A DNA stretch of 5,734 nucleotides, taken from assembly GCA_041584475.1 (NCBI GenBank), contig JBFHDX010000174.1, positions 1-5,734 of the forward strand. Reading direction: 5' to 3'. This document shows positions 1 through 5,734 of this stretch, in pieces (position 1 is the first letter of the stretch; every line of letters starts with the position of its first letter). The notes under the pieces were generated by a model, which was not told the origin of the DNA, searched no databases, and was given only the letters and a program-made list of their open reading frames with translations. This DNA is from JBFHDX01 sp041584475 (lineage in GTDB: Bacteria; Pseudomonadota; Alphaproteobacteria; UBA8366; JADFVY01). A program made the translations under genes and the position numbers.

Positions 1-507
1 CGCCGCGCCCACGCCGCGCACCCGATCTCGGCGCTGCAGTCGGAGCTGTCGCTGTGGACGCGCGACCTCGAGGCGGAGGTGATTCCGACCCTGCGCGAGC
101 TCGGCATCGGTCTCGCGGCGTACAGCCCGCTCGGCCGCGGCTTCCTCGCCGGCATCATCCGCGATCTCGGCGCCGACCTGATCGAGAAGGACCGGCGCCA
201 CGATCACCCGCGCTTCCACCCGGAGAATTTCGAGCGGAACCTGCAGCTGCTGCCGGTGCTGGAAGAGGTCGCGGCGGCGAAGCGCTGCACCATGGCGCAG
301 GTCGCGCTGGCCTGGGTGCTGGCCCAGGGCGACGACATCGTGCCGCTGCCCGGCACCAAGCAGGCCGCGCGCGTCGACGAGAATCTCGGGGCCCTCGACG
401 TGCGGCTCGACGCGGCGGATCTCGACAAGCTCGGCCGCGTGTTCCGGCCGGGCGTGACCGCGGGCACCCGCTATCCCGCCGGGCAGATGAAGCGGATCAT
501 GATCTGA
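1..507 (+). CDS. Aldo/keto reductase, C-terminal half (5' end outside window)
   Basis: Reading from base 1 gives 168 residues ending at TGA 505-507. The first in-window ATG (292) and GTG (79) are internal, so the true start lies upstream. The first residue aligns with residue 161 of the paralogue at 543-1526, so about 160 residues (near 480 bases) are missing, including the D-Y-K-H catalytic residues. What remains is the second half of an AKR (beta/alpha)8 barrel: SPLGRGFLAG, the EKDRRHDHPRF loop, ALAWVLAQG, and the PLPGTKQAARVDENL segment that in this family contacts the NADP(H) phosphate. Members reduce aldehydes or ketones in the cytoplasm using NADPH; this style resembles the AKR13 (YakC-like) group. 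By hand alignment it is about 70% identical to its downstream neighbour, so the pair is a tandem duplication. The 35-base spacing suggests one transcript. The substrate cannot be inferred. Confidence 0.93.
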   Translation, partial: RRAHAAHPISALQSELSLWTRDLEAEVIPTLRELGIGLAAYSPLGRGFLAGIIRDLGADLIEKDRRHDHPRFHPENFERNLQLLPVLEEVAAAKRCTMAQVALAWVLAQGDDIVPLPGTKQAARVDENLGALDVRLDAADLDKLGRVFRPGVTAGTRYPAGQMKRIMI

Positions 508-542
508 ACCGGATCGCAAACGGATCGAAGGGAGGATGGGCG

Positions 543-1526
<984 letters not shown>

Positions 1527-1533
1527 CCGCCGG

Positions 1534-1559
1534 CATCGGCGAATCGGTTCGCGGCGATG
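1534..1559 (+). terminator. Hairpin after the AKR pair, possible weak terminator
   Basis: Just after the stop at 1526, CATCG-GCGAA (1534-1543) can pair with TTCGC (1548-1552) and CGATG (1555-1559). This gives ten base pairs with a two-base GG bulge and a TCGG loop. No T-run follows, so it is not a standard intrinsic terminator. It could weaken read-through, protect the 3' end of the AKR transcript, or be chance in GC-rich DNA. It lies in the 95-base gap before the SDR gene, where a new transcript could start: a TGCTAGCAT element at 1585-1592 resembles an extended -10, but I see no matching -35. Confidence 0.35.
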
Positions 1560-1621
1560 TGAGCCCGCCGCGACGGGACCGTGTGCTAGCATTTCCCTGA
1601 ACAGGAGCGGGAGGCACCATC

Positions 1622-2323
1622 ATGGGCAAACCGGTCTGCGCCGTCGTCGGCGTCGGCCCCGGCAACGGGGCGTCGTTCGCGCGGCGCTTCGCGGACGAAG
1701 GCTACGCGGTCGCGCTGCTCGCCCGCAGCACCGACTTCGCGGCGCGCCTCGCCGGCGAGCTGCCGGACGCGCGCGCATACGAATGCGATGCCGCGCGACC
1801 GGGTGATATCGAGCGCGCGTTCGCGGCGATCCGGGACGATCTCGGCGATGTCGAGACGCTGATCTACAACGCCGGATCGGGCGTCTGGGGCTCGATCGAG
1901 GAGGTCTCCGCCGAGGATTTCGAGACCGCCTGGCGGATCAACGCGCTCGGCGGGTTCGTGGCGGCCCGGCAGGTGATCCCGGCGATGAAGGCGGCGGGTC
2001 ACGGCAACATCGTCTTCGTCGGTGCCACCGCGTCGCGGCGCGGCGGCGCCAAATTCACCGCCTTCGCCGCCGCCAAGGCGGCCCAGCGCAGCCTCGCGGA
2101 ATCGACCGCGCGCCAGCTCTGGCCCGACGGCATCCACGTCGCGCTGCTCATCATCGACGGCGTGATCGACCTCGAGCGCACGCGCAAGCGCATGCCGGAC
2201 AAGCCCGACGAATTCTTCCTGCGGCCCGACGACATCGCCGACACGGTGTGGCGGACGACGCGCCAGAACCGCTCCGCCTGGTCGTTCGAGGTCGAGGCGC
2301 GGCCGTTCCGGGAGACCTGGTAG
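1622..2323 (+). CDS. Short-chain dehydrogenase/reductase family protein with atypical active site
   Basis: 233 residues with a Rossmann fold of the classical SDR superfamily. Visible elements in order: a glycine-rich nucleotide loop GVGPGNG (10-16) in place of TGxxxGxG; Arg35 after strand 2 (LLARS), which favours NADP(H); Asp56 (ECDA); YNAG (82-85) for the NNAG motif; and Asn107 (RINALGGF), matching the structural or catalytic Asn. Against the usual Ser-Tyr-Lys triad, FAAAK (148-152) keeps Lys152 but has Phe148 at the Tyr position. The position 13 residues earlier, normally Ser, is Ala135 (VGATAS). I recall this GATAS...FAxAK pattern in a conserved bacterial SDR group, so it is more likely a divergent group than a decayed gene. 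Standard carbonyl reduction is doubtful; the role is unknown. The start is supported by GGGAGG at 1609-1614, seven bases before ATG. It is soluble, with no signal peptide or membrane segment. Confidence 0.92.
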   Translation: MGKPVCAVVGVGPGNGASFARRFADEGYAVALLARSTDFAARLAGELPDARAYECDAARPGDIERAFAAIRDDLGDVETLIYNAGSGVWGSIEEVSAEDFETAWRINALGGFVAARQVIPAMKAAGHGNIVFVGATASRRGGAKFTAFAAAKAAQRSLAESTARQLWPDGIHVALLIIDGVIDLERTRKRMPDKPDEFFLRPDDIADTVWRTTRQNRSAWSFEVEARPFRETW

Positions 2324-2369
2324 CCACGACGCCGGCGCCGCTTTCTGCGCAATCGTGATCGACGCACCC

Positions 2370-2398
2370 TTGTCGGCCGCGATTTGCGGCATTATTTT
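2370..2398 (+). promoter_or_regulatory. Candidate sigma-70 promoter for the ATP-grasp gene
   Basis: TTGTCG (2370-2375) and TATTTT (2393-2398), each 4 of 6 to consensus, are separated by exactly 17 bases. The -10 sits at the edge of an abrupt AT-rich stretch. Transcription would begin near 2405, giving a 5' leader of about 45 bases to ATG 2449. The fit to spacing and position is good, but it was found by eye. Confidence 0.45.
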
Positions 2399-2448
2399 AC
2401 GTATCGAAGCAGGAAAAAACATTATTGCACATCAAAGAAAACGTAAAA
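2390..2448 (+). promoter_or_regulatory. AT-rich leader with direct and inverted repeats
   Basis: Bases 2391-2450 are about 27% GC, against about 70% on both sides. Within it CATTATT occurs twice (2390-2396 and 2420-2426), 30 bases apart, close to three helical turns. TTTTACGT (2395-2402) is matched by its exact reverse complement ACGTAAAA (2441-2448), directly before the ATG. AGGA at 2411-2414 is the best ribosome-binding-like sequence for the alternative TTG start at 2425; the ATG at 2449 has only a weak A-rich AAAGAAAA in front. The repeats could be an operator or an RNA structure around the start, but short matches are easy to obtain in AT-rich DNA. Confidence 0.4.
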
Positions 2449-3396
2449 ATGTCCAAGATCTACGTGCTGCACGAGAACGACGCCTGGACCGCACCGCTGG
2501 CCGAGGCGTTCGCCGAGCAGGGACTGCCCTGGGAATCGTGGTTCCTCGACGAGGGCACGGTCGATCTCGCCGCGCCGCCGCCGGACGGTGTGTTCTACAA
2601 CCGCATGAGCGCGTCCTCGCACACCCGCGACCACCGCTACGCCCCCGAGCTGACCCACGCCGTCCTCAACTGGCTGGAAGCGCACGGGCGTCGGGTGATC
2701 AACGCGTCGCGCGGCCTCTACCTCGAGGTCAGCAAGGTGGCGCAGTACGCGGCGCTGGCCCGCGCCGGCATCCGGACGCCGCGCACGGTCGCCGCGGTCG
2801 GCCGCGAGGCGGTGTTGCGGGCGGCGCGCGAATTCGCGGGGCAGCCCTTCATCGCCAAGCCCAATCGCGGCGGCAAGGGAAACGGCGTGCAGCTGTTCCG
2901 CTCGGTCGCGTCGCTGGCGGCGATGCTCGACGATGCGGCGACGGGCCGGCCGCTCGACGGCATCTGGCTGATCCAGCAATATGTGCAGCCGCCGCGCCCG
3001 GTGATCACCCGCTGCGAATTCATCGGCGGGCGCTTCTTCTATGCCGTCGAGATGGACGCGAGCCAGGGCTTCGAGCTGTGCCCGGCCGACGCCTGCGAGA
3101 TCGGCGACGCGTTCTGCGCCACGGACGGGGCGGCGGCCGAGCGATTCCGCATCCTCGGGGATTTCGACGATCCGCTGCTCGAGCGATACGCCGCGTTCCT
3201 GCGGGACAACGCCATCGAGGTCGCCGGCATCGAGTTCGTGCGCGACGCCGACGGCACGCCCTACACCTACGACGTCAACACCAACACCAACTACAACGCC
3301 GCGGCCGAAGCGCGGGCCGGCCGCTTCGCCATGCAGGAACTCGCGCGGTTCCTCGGTGCCGAGCTCGAAATCGAGCGGCGACGCCGCGCCGCGTGA
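2449..3396 (+). CDS. RimK-like ATP-grasp family protein, substrate unknown
   Basis: 315 residues from ATG 2449. ATP-grasp enzymes join a carboxylate to an amine or thiol through an acyl-phosphate made with ATP. Here the N-terminal domain runs to about residue 95 and contains FYNRMSASSHTR (49-60), likely substrate-binding. The ATP-binding part follows: Lys137 in FIAKPNRGGKGNG with the glycine-rich loop (141-146), IQQYV (175-179) at the adenine hinge, EFIGGRFFYAVEM (190-202), and a metal site probably made by Glu262 (GIEFV), Asp275 and Asn277 (YDVNTNTNYN). All core elements appear intact, so it should be active. It resembles the RimK/glutathione synthetase class by sequence style; the acceptor is unknown. 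TTG 2425 would add eight residues (MHIKENVK) and has a better-placed AGGA. I prefer the ATG because SKIYVLHEND reads as the natural first strand and the extra codons are unlike the gene. It is flanked by its own promoter and a convergent hairpin, so probably monocistronic. Confidence 0.9.
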   Translation: MSKIYVLHENDAWTAPLAEAFAEQGLPWESWFLDEGTVDLAAPPPDGVFYNRMSASSHTRDHRYAPELTHAVLNWLEAHGRRVINASRGLYLEVSKVAQYAALARAGIRTPRTVAAVGREAVLRAAREFAGQPFIAKPNRGGKGNGVQLFRSVASLAAMLDDAATGRPLDGIWLIQQYVQPPRPVITRCEFIGGRFFYAVEMDASQGFELCPADACEIGDAFCATDGAAAERFRILGDFDDPLLERYAAFLRDNAIEVAGIEFVRDADGTPYTYDVNTNTNYNAAAEARAGRFAMQELARFLGAELEIERRRRAA

Positions 3397-3443
3397 CGCC
3401 CTGCGCCGGCGCTAGCACATCATCGGCTTACGTGGAATCGGCA

Positions 3444-3515
3444 CCGGCCCGCTCCCCCACCCGGCCACCCACAGCGTACGATACCGTTGGGTGGCCGGGT
3501 GGGGGAGCGGGTTGG
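3444..3515. repeat. Perfect 24-bp inverted repeat between convergent genes (possible bidirectional terminator or dispersed palindromic repeat)
   Basis: Bases 3448-3471 are the exact reverse complement of 3488-3511, separated by a 16-base loop. In RNA the stem can extend outward by two G-U and two C-G pairs to 3444 and 3515. The right arm has four G-tracts (3489-3491, 3497-3499, 3501-3505, 3509-3511) with loops of 5, 1 and 3 bases, which fits the G-quadruplex pattern; by symmetry the left arm gives the same on the minus strand. It lies 47 bases after the ATP-grasp stop and 22 bases from the stop of the minus-strand gene, the right place to end both transcripts. No T-run follows either arm, and the stem is far longer than an ordinary terminator, so a repeat element of the REP or palindromic type is equally likely. 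No target duplication is visible at its edges. Confidence 0.85.
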
Positions 3516-3537
3516 AGCGAACGAAACGGATAATGCT

Positions 3538-4365
3538 CTAGGCCCGCGGGCGGACCGTCAGCTCGGTGATTTCGCCGCGCCAGTAGGTGAAGGGCCCGCT
3601 GTCGAGCAGCCAGCTGACCTCGCCGCGGCGCGGAATGTAGTAGCCGCCGACCGTCCGGTAGTCCGAGAACCAGCCCTCCCAGCGGCGCGGGACGGTGCGG
3701 CCGTGCTCCATGCGCGGCCGGTCCTCGGCAACCACCGTGTGGATGCGGCCGCGCCGGTCGAAATACAGCAGCACCGAGCCGCGCCCGTCGCCGGAGCCGG
3801 CGGCGACCTCGACGATGCCGTCGCCGACCTCGCGCCACTCCAGCTCGGGATTGGCGCGCACCGCGTCGGGAACCCAGACCAGCTCGGCCAGGTAGCGCAT
3901 GACCTGGCCCCTGGCCAGCGCCACGCCGCCGGCCTCGACCAGCGGCACCGATCCGAACAAGCGCACCGCCAGCCCCCCTTCGCCGTCGACGAAGCGGTCG
4001 ACCACGGTCAGCGGCGCGAGACGGCCGACATGGGCGCGCCACAGGAAGCCGGGCCGGTCGACCGCGAAATGCTGCACCGCCTCGAAAGGGTGCCACGCAC
4101 CTTGCGGCGCGAGGCGCATCTGGCCGCGCTGCCGGATGCGGACCAGCCGCGGGGCCGCGCCGTTCCGCGGCGTCGAGCGTCGGGCGAAGGCGGCGACGAT
4201 GTCCGGCACGTCCGCCCGCTGCAGCGGCTCGTCCGCGGCGGCGGCGAGCCGGGCGACCGAACGGGAGACGCCGCGGCGGAACCGGCTGCCGAGCAGCAGG
4301 TGGGCCAGCGCCAGCACTACCAGCGCCAGCGCGATGCCGACCGTCAGCGTCAGATGGAGGCTCAT
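3538..4365 (-). CDS. DUF6544/DUF6920-type membrane-anchored protein
   Basis: 275 residues. A single hydrophobic helix at about 5-25, with RFRRG just after it, suggests an inner-membrane anchor; no cleavage site or lipobox is clear. The rest reads like a family of uncharacterised proteins I know as DUF6544/DUF6920: RQRGQMRL (78-85), GAWHPFEAVQHF (89-100), PGFLWRAHV (105-113), DRFVDGEGGLAVRLFG (123-138), GQVMRYLAELVWVP (153-166), LYFDRRGRI (200-208), WFSDYR (232-237) and RGEVSWLL...YWRGEITEL (247-269). The many aromatic residues suggest a beta-rich fold that could bind a hydrophobic ligand, but this is inference; no catalytic motif is evident. The ATG start is the only sensible one for the membrane helix; GGGA four bases upstream is a weak ribosome site. 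It lies 48 bases after the EamA permease gene on the same strand, so probably co-transcribed. A TTGACG on this strand at 4402-4397 lacks a good -10. Family assignment is from memory of motifs. Confidence 0.85.
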   Translation of the reverse strand: MSLHLTLTVGIALALVVLALAHLLLGSRFRRGVSRSVARLAAAADEPLQRADVPDIVAAFARRSTPRNGAAPRLVRIRQRGQMRLAPQGAWHPFEAVQHFAVDRPGFLWRAHVGRLAPLTVVDRFVDGEGGLAVRLFGSVPLVEAGGVALARGQVMRYLAELVWVPDAVRANPELEWREVGDGIVEVAAGSGDGRGSVLLYFDRRGRIHTVVAEDRPRMEHGRTVPRRWEGWFSDYRTVGGYYIPRRGEVSWLLDSGPFTYWRGEITELTVRPRA

Positions 4366-4413
4366 GGTCCCGACTGTGTCGTCGGCGCGCCCGGCCCGTC
4401 AAGCGCGCGTCGT

Positions 4414-5325
4414 TCAGGACGCGGCGGGCGTGCGCGGCGCCGGCGGATGCGGAACCGGCCGCGTGCCGCGCTGTTCGCGCAGCTGGTGCTCGCGCAGGGC
4501 GATGTAGGTCGTCGATCCGAAGATCATCGCGCCGCCGAGCCAGGTGAAGGCGTCCGGCACCTCGCCGAACCACAGGAAGCCGAGCGCCGCCGCCCAAAGC
4601 AGCTTGAGGAAGTCGAACGGCATGACGACGTTGGTGTCGCCCTGCTTCAGCGCTTCCGCGACCATCATCTGGCCGAGCGTGCCGCCGATGCCGGCCAGCA
4701 CCAGCCAGCCGAGCTGCTCGAGCGTCGGCCACTGCCAGTAGAACGCGGCGGCGGCCAGCGACATCGGCATCATCAGCAGCACCATGTAGGCGGTGATCGT
4801 GACGCTCGAGTCGGTGCGGCTGAGGATCTTGATGAGGATCAGCGCCCCGGCCCAGACAAGCGCCGAGCCGACGGTGAGCAGCGAGCCGATGTCGAGCTCC
4901 GCGAAGCCCGGCCGGATGACGACGAAGGTTCCGCCGAAGCCGAACAGGATGGCGAGCCAGCGCCGCAGGCGGACGCTCTCGCCGAGGAACAGCATCGCCA
5001 TGATCGTCGCGAAGATCGGCGCCGTGAAGGCGAGCGCCGAGACCTGCGCCAGCGGCGTGATGCTGAGCGCGTAGAAGAACATCAGCATCGCCACCAGGTT
5101 GACCCCGGCGCGCAGCGTGTGCAGCGGCAGCTGCCGCGTCTTCAGCGGCCCGAGCCCGTAGCGGATGAACCACGGCGCGAGCGCGAGGAAGCCGAAGAAC
5201 TGCCGGAAGAAGGCGATCTCGAACGGGTGCAGCTCGGCCGAGACGTGCCGCACGGTGGCGTGCATGCCGACGAAGGCGACTGTTGAGGCCGCCATCAGGG
5301 CGATGCCGCGCAGATTGCCGGACAT
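4414..5325 (-). CDS. EamA-family (drug/metabolite transporter superfamily) permease
   Basis: 303 residues from ATG 5325, the usual length for a ten-helix DMT permease. Hydrophobic segments fall near 5-24, 34-54, 70-90, 93-113, 120-139, 146-167, 175-196, 205-225, 233-253 and 258-276. The two EamA repeats each end in the family signature: ALSITPLAQVSALAFTAP...LGE (86-115) and ALKQGDTNVVMPFDF...FGE (225-254). Members move metabolites such as amino acids or other small organic molecules across the inner membrane, often as exporters; the substrate cannot be read from sequence. The tail (279-303) is Arg/Pro-rich and probably cytoplasmic. The frame stays open to GTG 5502, but that extension would overlap the divergent arsC start and is not membrane-like. 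TTG 5358 is a real alternative: GGAAA lies seven bases upstream, whereas ATG 5325 has no clear ribosome site; it would add 11 residues. It is likely the first gene of an operon with the DUF6544/DUF6920-type gene. Confidence 0.92.
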   Translation of the reverse strand: MSGNLRGIALMAASTVAFVGMHATVRHVSAELHPFEIAFFRQFFGFLALAPWFIRYGLGPLKTRQLPLHTLRAGVNLVAMLMFFYALSITPLAQVSALAFTAPIFATIMAMLFLGESVRLRRWLAILFGFGGTFVVIRPGFAELDIGSLLTVGSALVWAGALILIKILSRTDSSVTITAYMVLLMMPMSLAAAAFYWQWPTLEQLGWLVLAGIGGTLGQMMVAEALKQGDTNVVMPFDFLKLLWAAALGFLWFGEVPDAFTWLGGAMIFGSTTYIALREHQLREQRGTRPVPHPPAPRTPAAS

Positions 5326-5386
5326 GCCGGCGACGATTGCGGAGACGCTTTCGGACAAGTGCGGATTTCCGTTCGTAGGAACGCAT

Positions 5387-5415
5387 ATGATGTACCGGAT
5401 GTCCGGCTTCGCCAA
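5387..5415 (-). promoter_or_regulatory. Candidate promoter for the EamA permease operon
   Basis: On the minus strand TTGGCG (5415-5410) and CATCAT (5392-5387), each 4 of 6 to consensus, are 17 bases apart. Transcription would start near 5380, about 22 bases before TTG 5358 or 55 before ATG 5325. A small inverted repeat, CGTTC-GTAG-GAACG (5370-5383), sits at the predicted start and could be an operator or chance. Confidence 0.35.
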
Positions 5416-5432
5416 GCCCCGCGTCACGACCC

Positions 5433-5461
5433 TTGACCCGGGCCGTCCGGCAGGGCATGCA
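5433..5461 (+). promoter_or_regulatory. Candidate promoter for the arsC-family gene (weak)
   Basis: TTGACC (5433-5438) is a 5 of 6 match to a -35 box and lies in the divergent intergenic region at a sensible distance from ATG 5492. The best -10 at normal spacing is only CATGCA (5456-5461), a poor match, so the call rests mainly on the -35 and position. Confidence 0.25.
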
Positions 5462-5491
5462 ACGGGCGATCCGGGCACGATGGAGGGAGCG

Positions 5492-5734
5492 ATGAGCGTC
5501 ACGATCTACCACAACCCGCGCTGCAGCAAGTCGCGCCAGACGCTGCAGCTGCTGAAGGAGAGGGGCGTCGAGCCCGAGATCGTCGAGTATCTGACGACGC
5601 CGCCCGATGCGCCGACGCTCGACCGGCTACTCACCAAGCTGGGCCTCGAGCCGCGTGCACTGATGCGCCGCAAGGAAGCGCCGTACCGGGCGCTGAACCT
5701 GGCCGACCCGTCGCTGTCGCGGGCGGCGCTGATC
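5492..5734 (+). CDS. arsC: ArsC-family (glutaredoxin-type arsenate reductase-like) protein, 3' end outside window
   Basis: The first 81 residues of a protein usually about 115-140 long. The thioredoxin-like fold opens with VTIYHNPRCSKSRQTL, placing the single catalytic Cys at residue 11 and Arg15 next to it, as in plasmid R773 ArsC (Cys12, Arg16). EYLTTPP (32-38) and ALMRRKEAPY (56-65) follow; Arg59 matches the substrate-contacting Arg60 of that enzyme. The later Arg residues and the PILIxRPIV segment are beyond the edge. True ArsC reduces arsenate to arsenite using glutathione and glutaredoxin in the cytoplasm. Many chromosomal relatives of this type stand alone without arsB or arsR, as seems the case here, and their arsenate activity is often untested. 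The start is supported by GGAGGG at 5482-5487, four bases before ATG. It is divergent from the EamA permease, with 166 bases between starts. Confidence 0.92.
   Translation, partial: MSVTIYHNPRCSKSRQTLQLLKERGVEPEIVEYLTTPPDAPTLDRLLTKLGLEPRALMRRKEAPYRALNLADPSLSRAALI

Noticed and set aside
54..542. N-terminal extension of the complete AKR gene by 163 codons in the same frame
   Set aside because: It overlaps the genuine first AKR gene in another frame, reads as Arg/Pro/Ala filler, and the family N-terminus begins at 543 after a good ribosome site.
1586..2422. Minus-strand open frame of 278 codons opposite the SDR gene
   Set aside because: Arg/Asp/Gly-rich translation with no motif; the + strand SDR has a proper ribosome site and recognisable fold elements.
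3403..3412. 10-base palindrome GCGCCGGCGC just after the ATP-grasp stop
   Set aside because: No loop and no T-run, so it cannot form a useful RNA hairpin; GC-only palindromes are common at this composition.
3397..3537. Insertion sequence or transposon remnant around the inverted repeat
   Set aside because: No transposase fragment fits between or beside the arms, and no flanking target duplication is visible.
4385..4408. Possible hairpin of two GCGCGC words between the permease and DUF genes
   Set aside because: Only six pairs of a self-complementary GC word with no T-run; chance is likely.
3487..5286. A 599-codon + strand open frame antisense to the DUF and permease genes, starting inside the inverted repeat
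   Set aside because: The sequence is rich in Arg, Gln, Asp and His with no domain signature, typical of the antisense of GC-rich coding DNA.
3428..5512. A very long open frame on the minus strand (694 codons) covering both the DUF and permease genes
   Set aside because: Its translation is Arg/Ala/Pro-rich low-complexity sequence without recognisable motifs, as expected for an off-frame reading of GC-rich genes; the two real genes explain the region.

Overview
The window is GC-rich DNA (roughly 70% by eye, third positions mostly G or C) with tightly packed genes and Shine-Dalgarno sites of the GGGAGG type. The proteins (AKR13-like aldo/keto reductases, a SDR with a degenerate active site, a RimK-like ATP-grasp protein, a DUF6544/DUF6920-type protein, an EamA transporter and an ArsC-type reductase) most resemble sets found in Alphaproteobacteria such as Rhodospirillales or Rhizobiales. 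That placement is an inference from composition and remembered protein style, not from a database search.

Layout. On the + strand, positions 1-507 hold the C-terminal half of an aldo/keto reductase, cut by the window edge. A complete close paralogue follows at 543-1526, 35 bases downstream. A 95-base gap with a small hairpin leads to a short-chain dehydrogenase/reductase at 1622-2323, in which the usual catalytic Ser and Tyr are replaced. A 125-base gap with a strikingly AT-rich stretch and a plausible sigma-70 promoter leads to an ATP-grasp ligase-like gene at 2449-3396. This gene converges on a minus-strand pair. The 141 bases between the convergent stop codons hold a perfect 24-bp inverted repeat whose arms also fit the G-quadruplex pattern. 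The minus-strand pair is an EamA/DMT permease (5325-4414) followed 48 bases later by a membrane-anchored DUF6544/DUF6920-type protein (4365-3538), probably one operon. Divergent from the permease, across 166 bases, starts an arsC-family gene (5492 onward), cut by the right edge.

Functional picture. The two AKRs and the SDR are NAD(P)H-linked oxidoreductase types that could act on small carbonyl compounds, but nothing ties them to one pathway. The ATP-grasp protein probably has its own promoter and an unknown substrate. The permease and the DUF protein are both inner-membrane proteins. I do not see a clearly new multi-gene system here. The most distinctive items are the 24-bp inverted repeat, the SDR lacking its catalytic Ser and Tyr, the ATP-grasp protein of unknown substrate, and the AT-rich leader in front of it.
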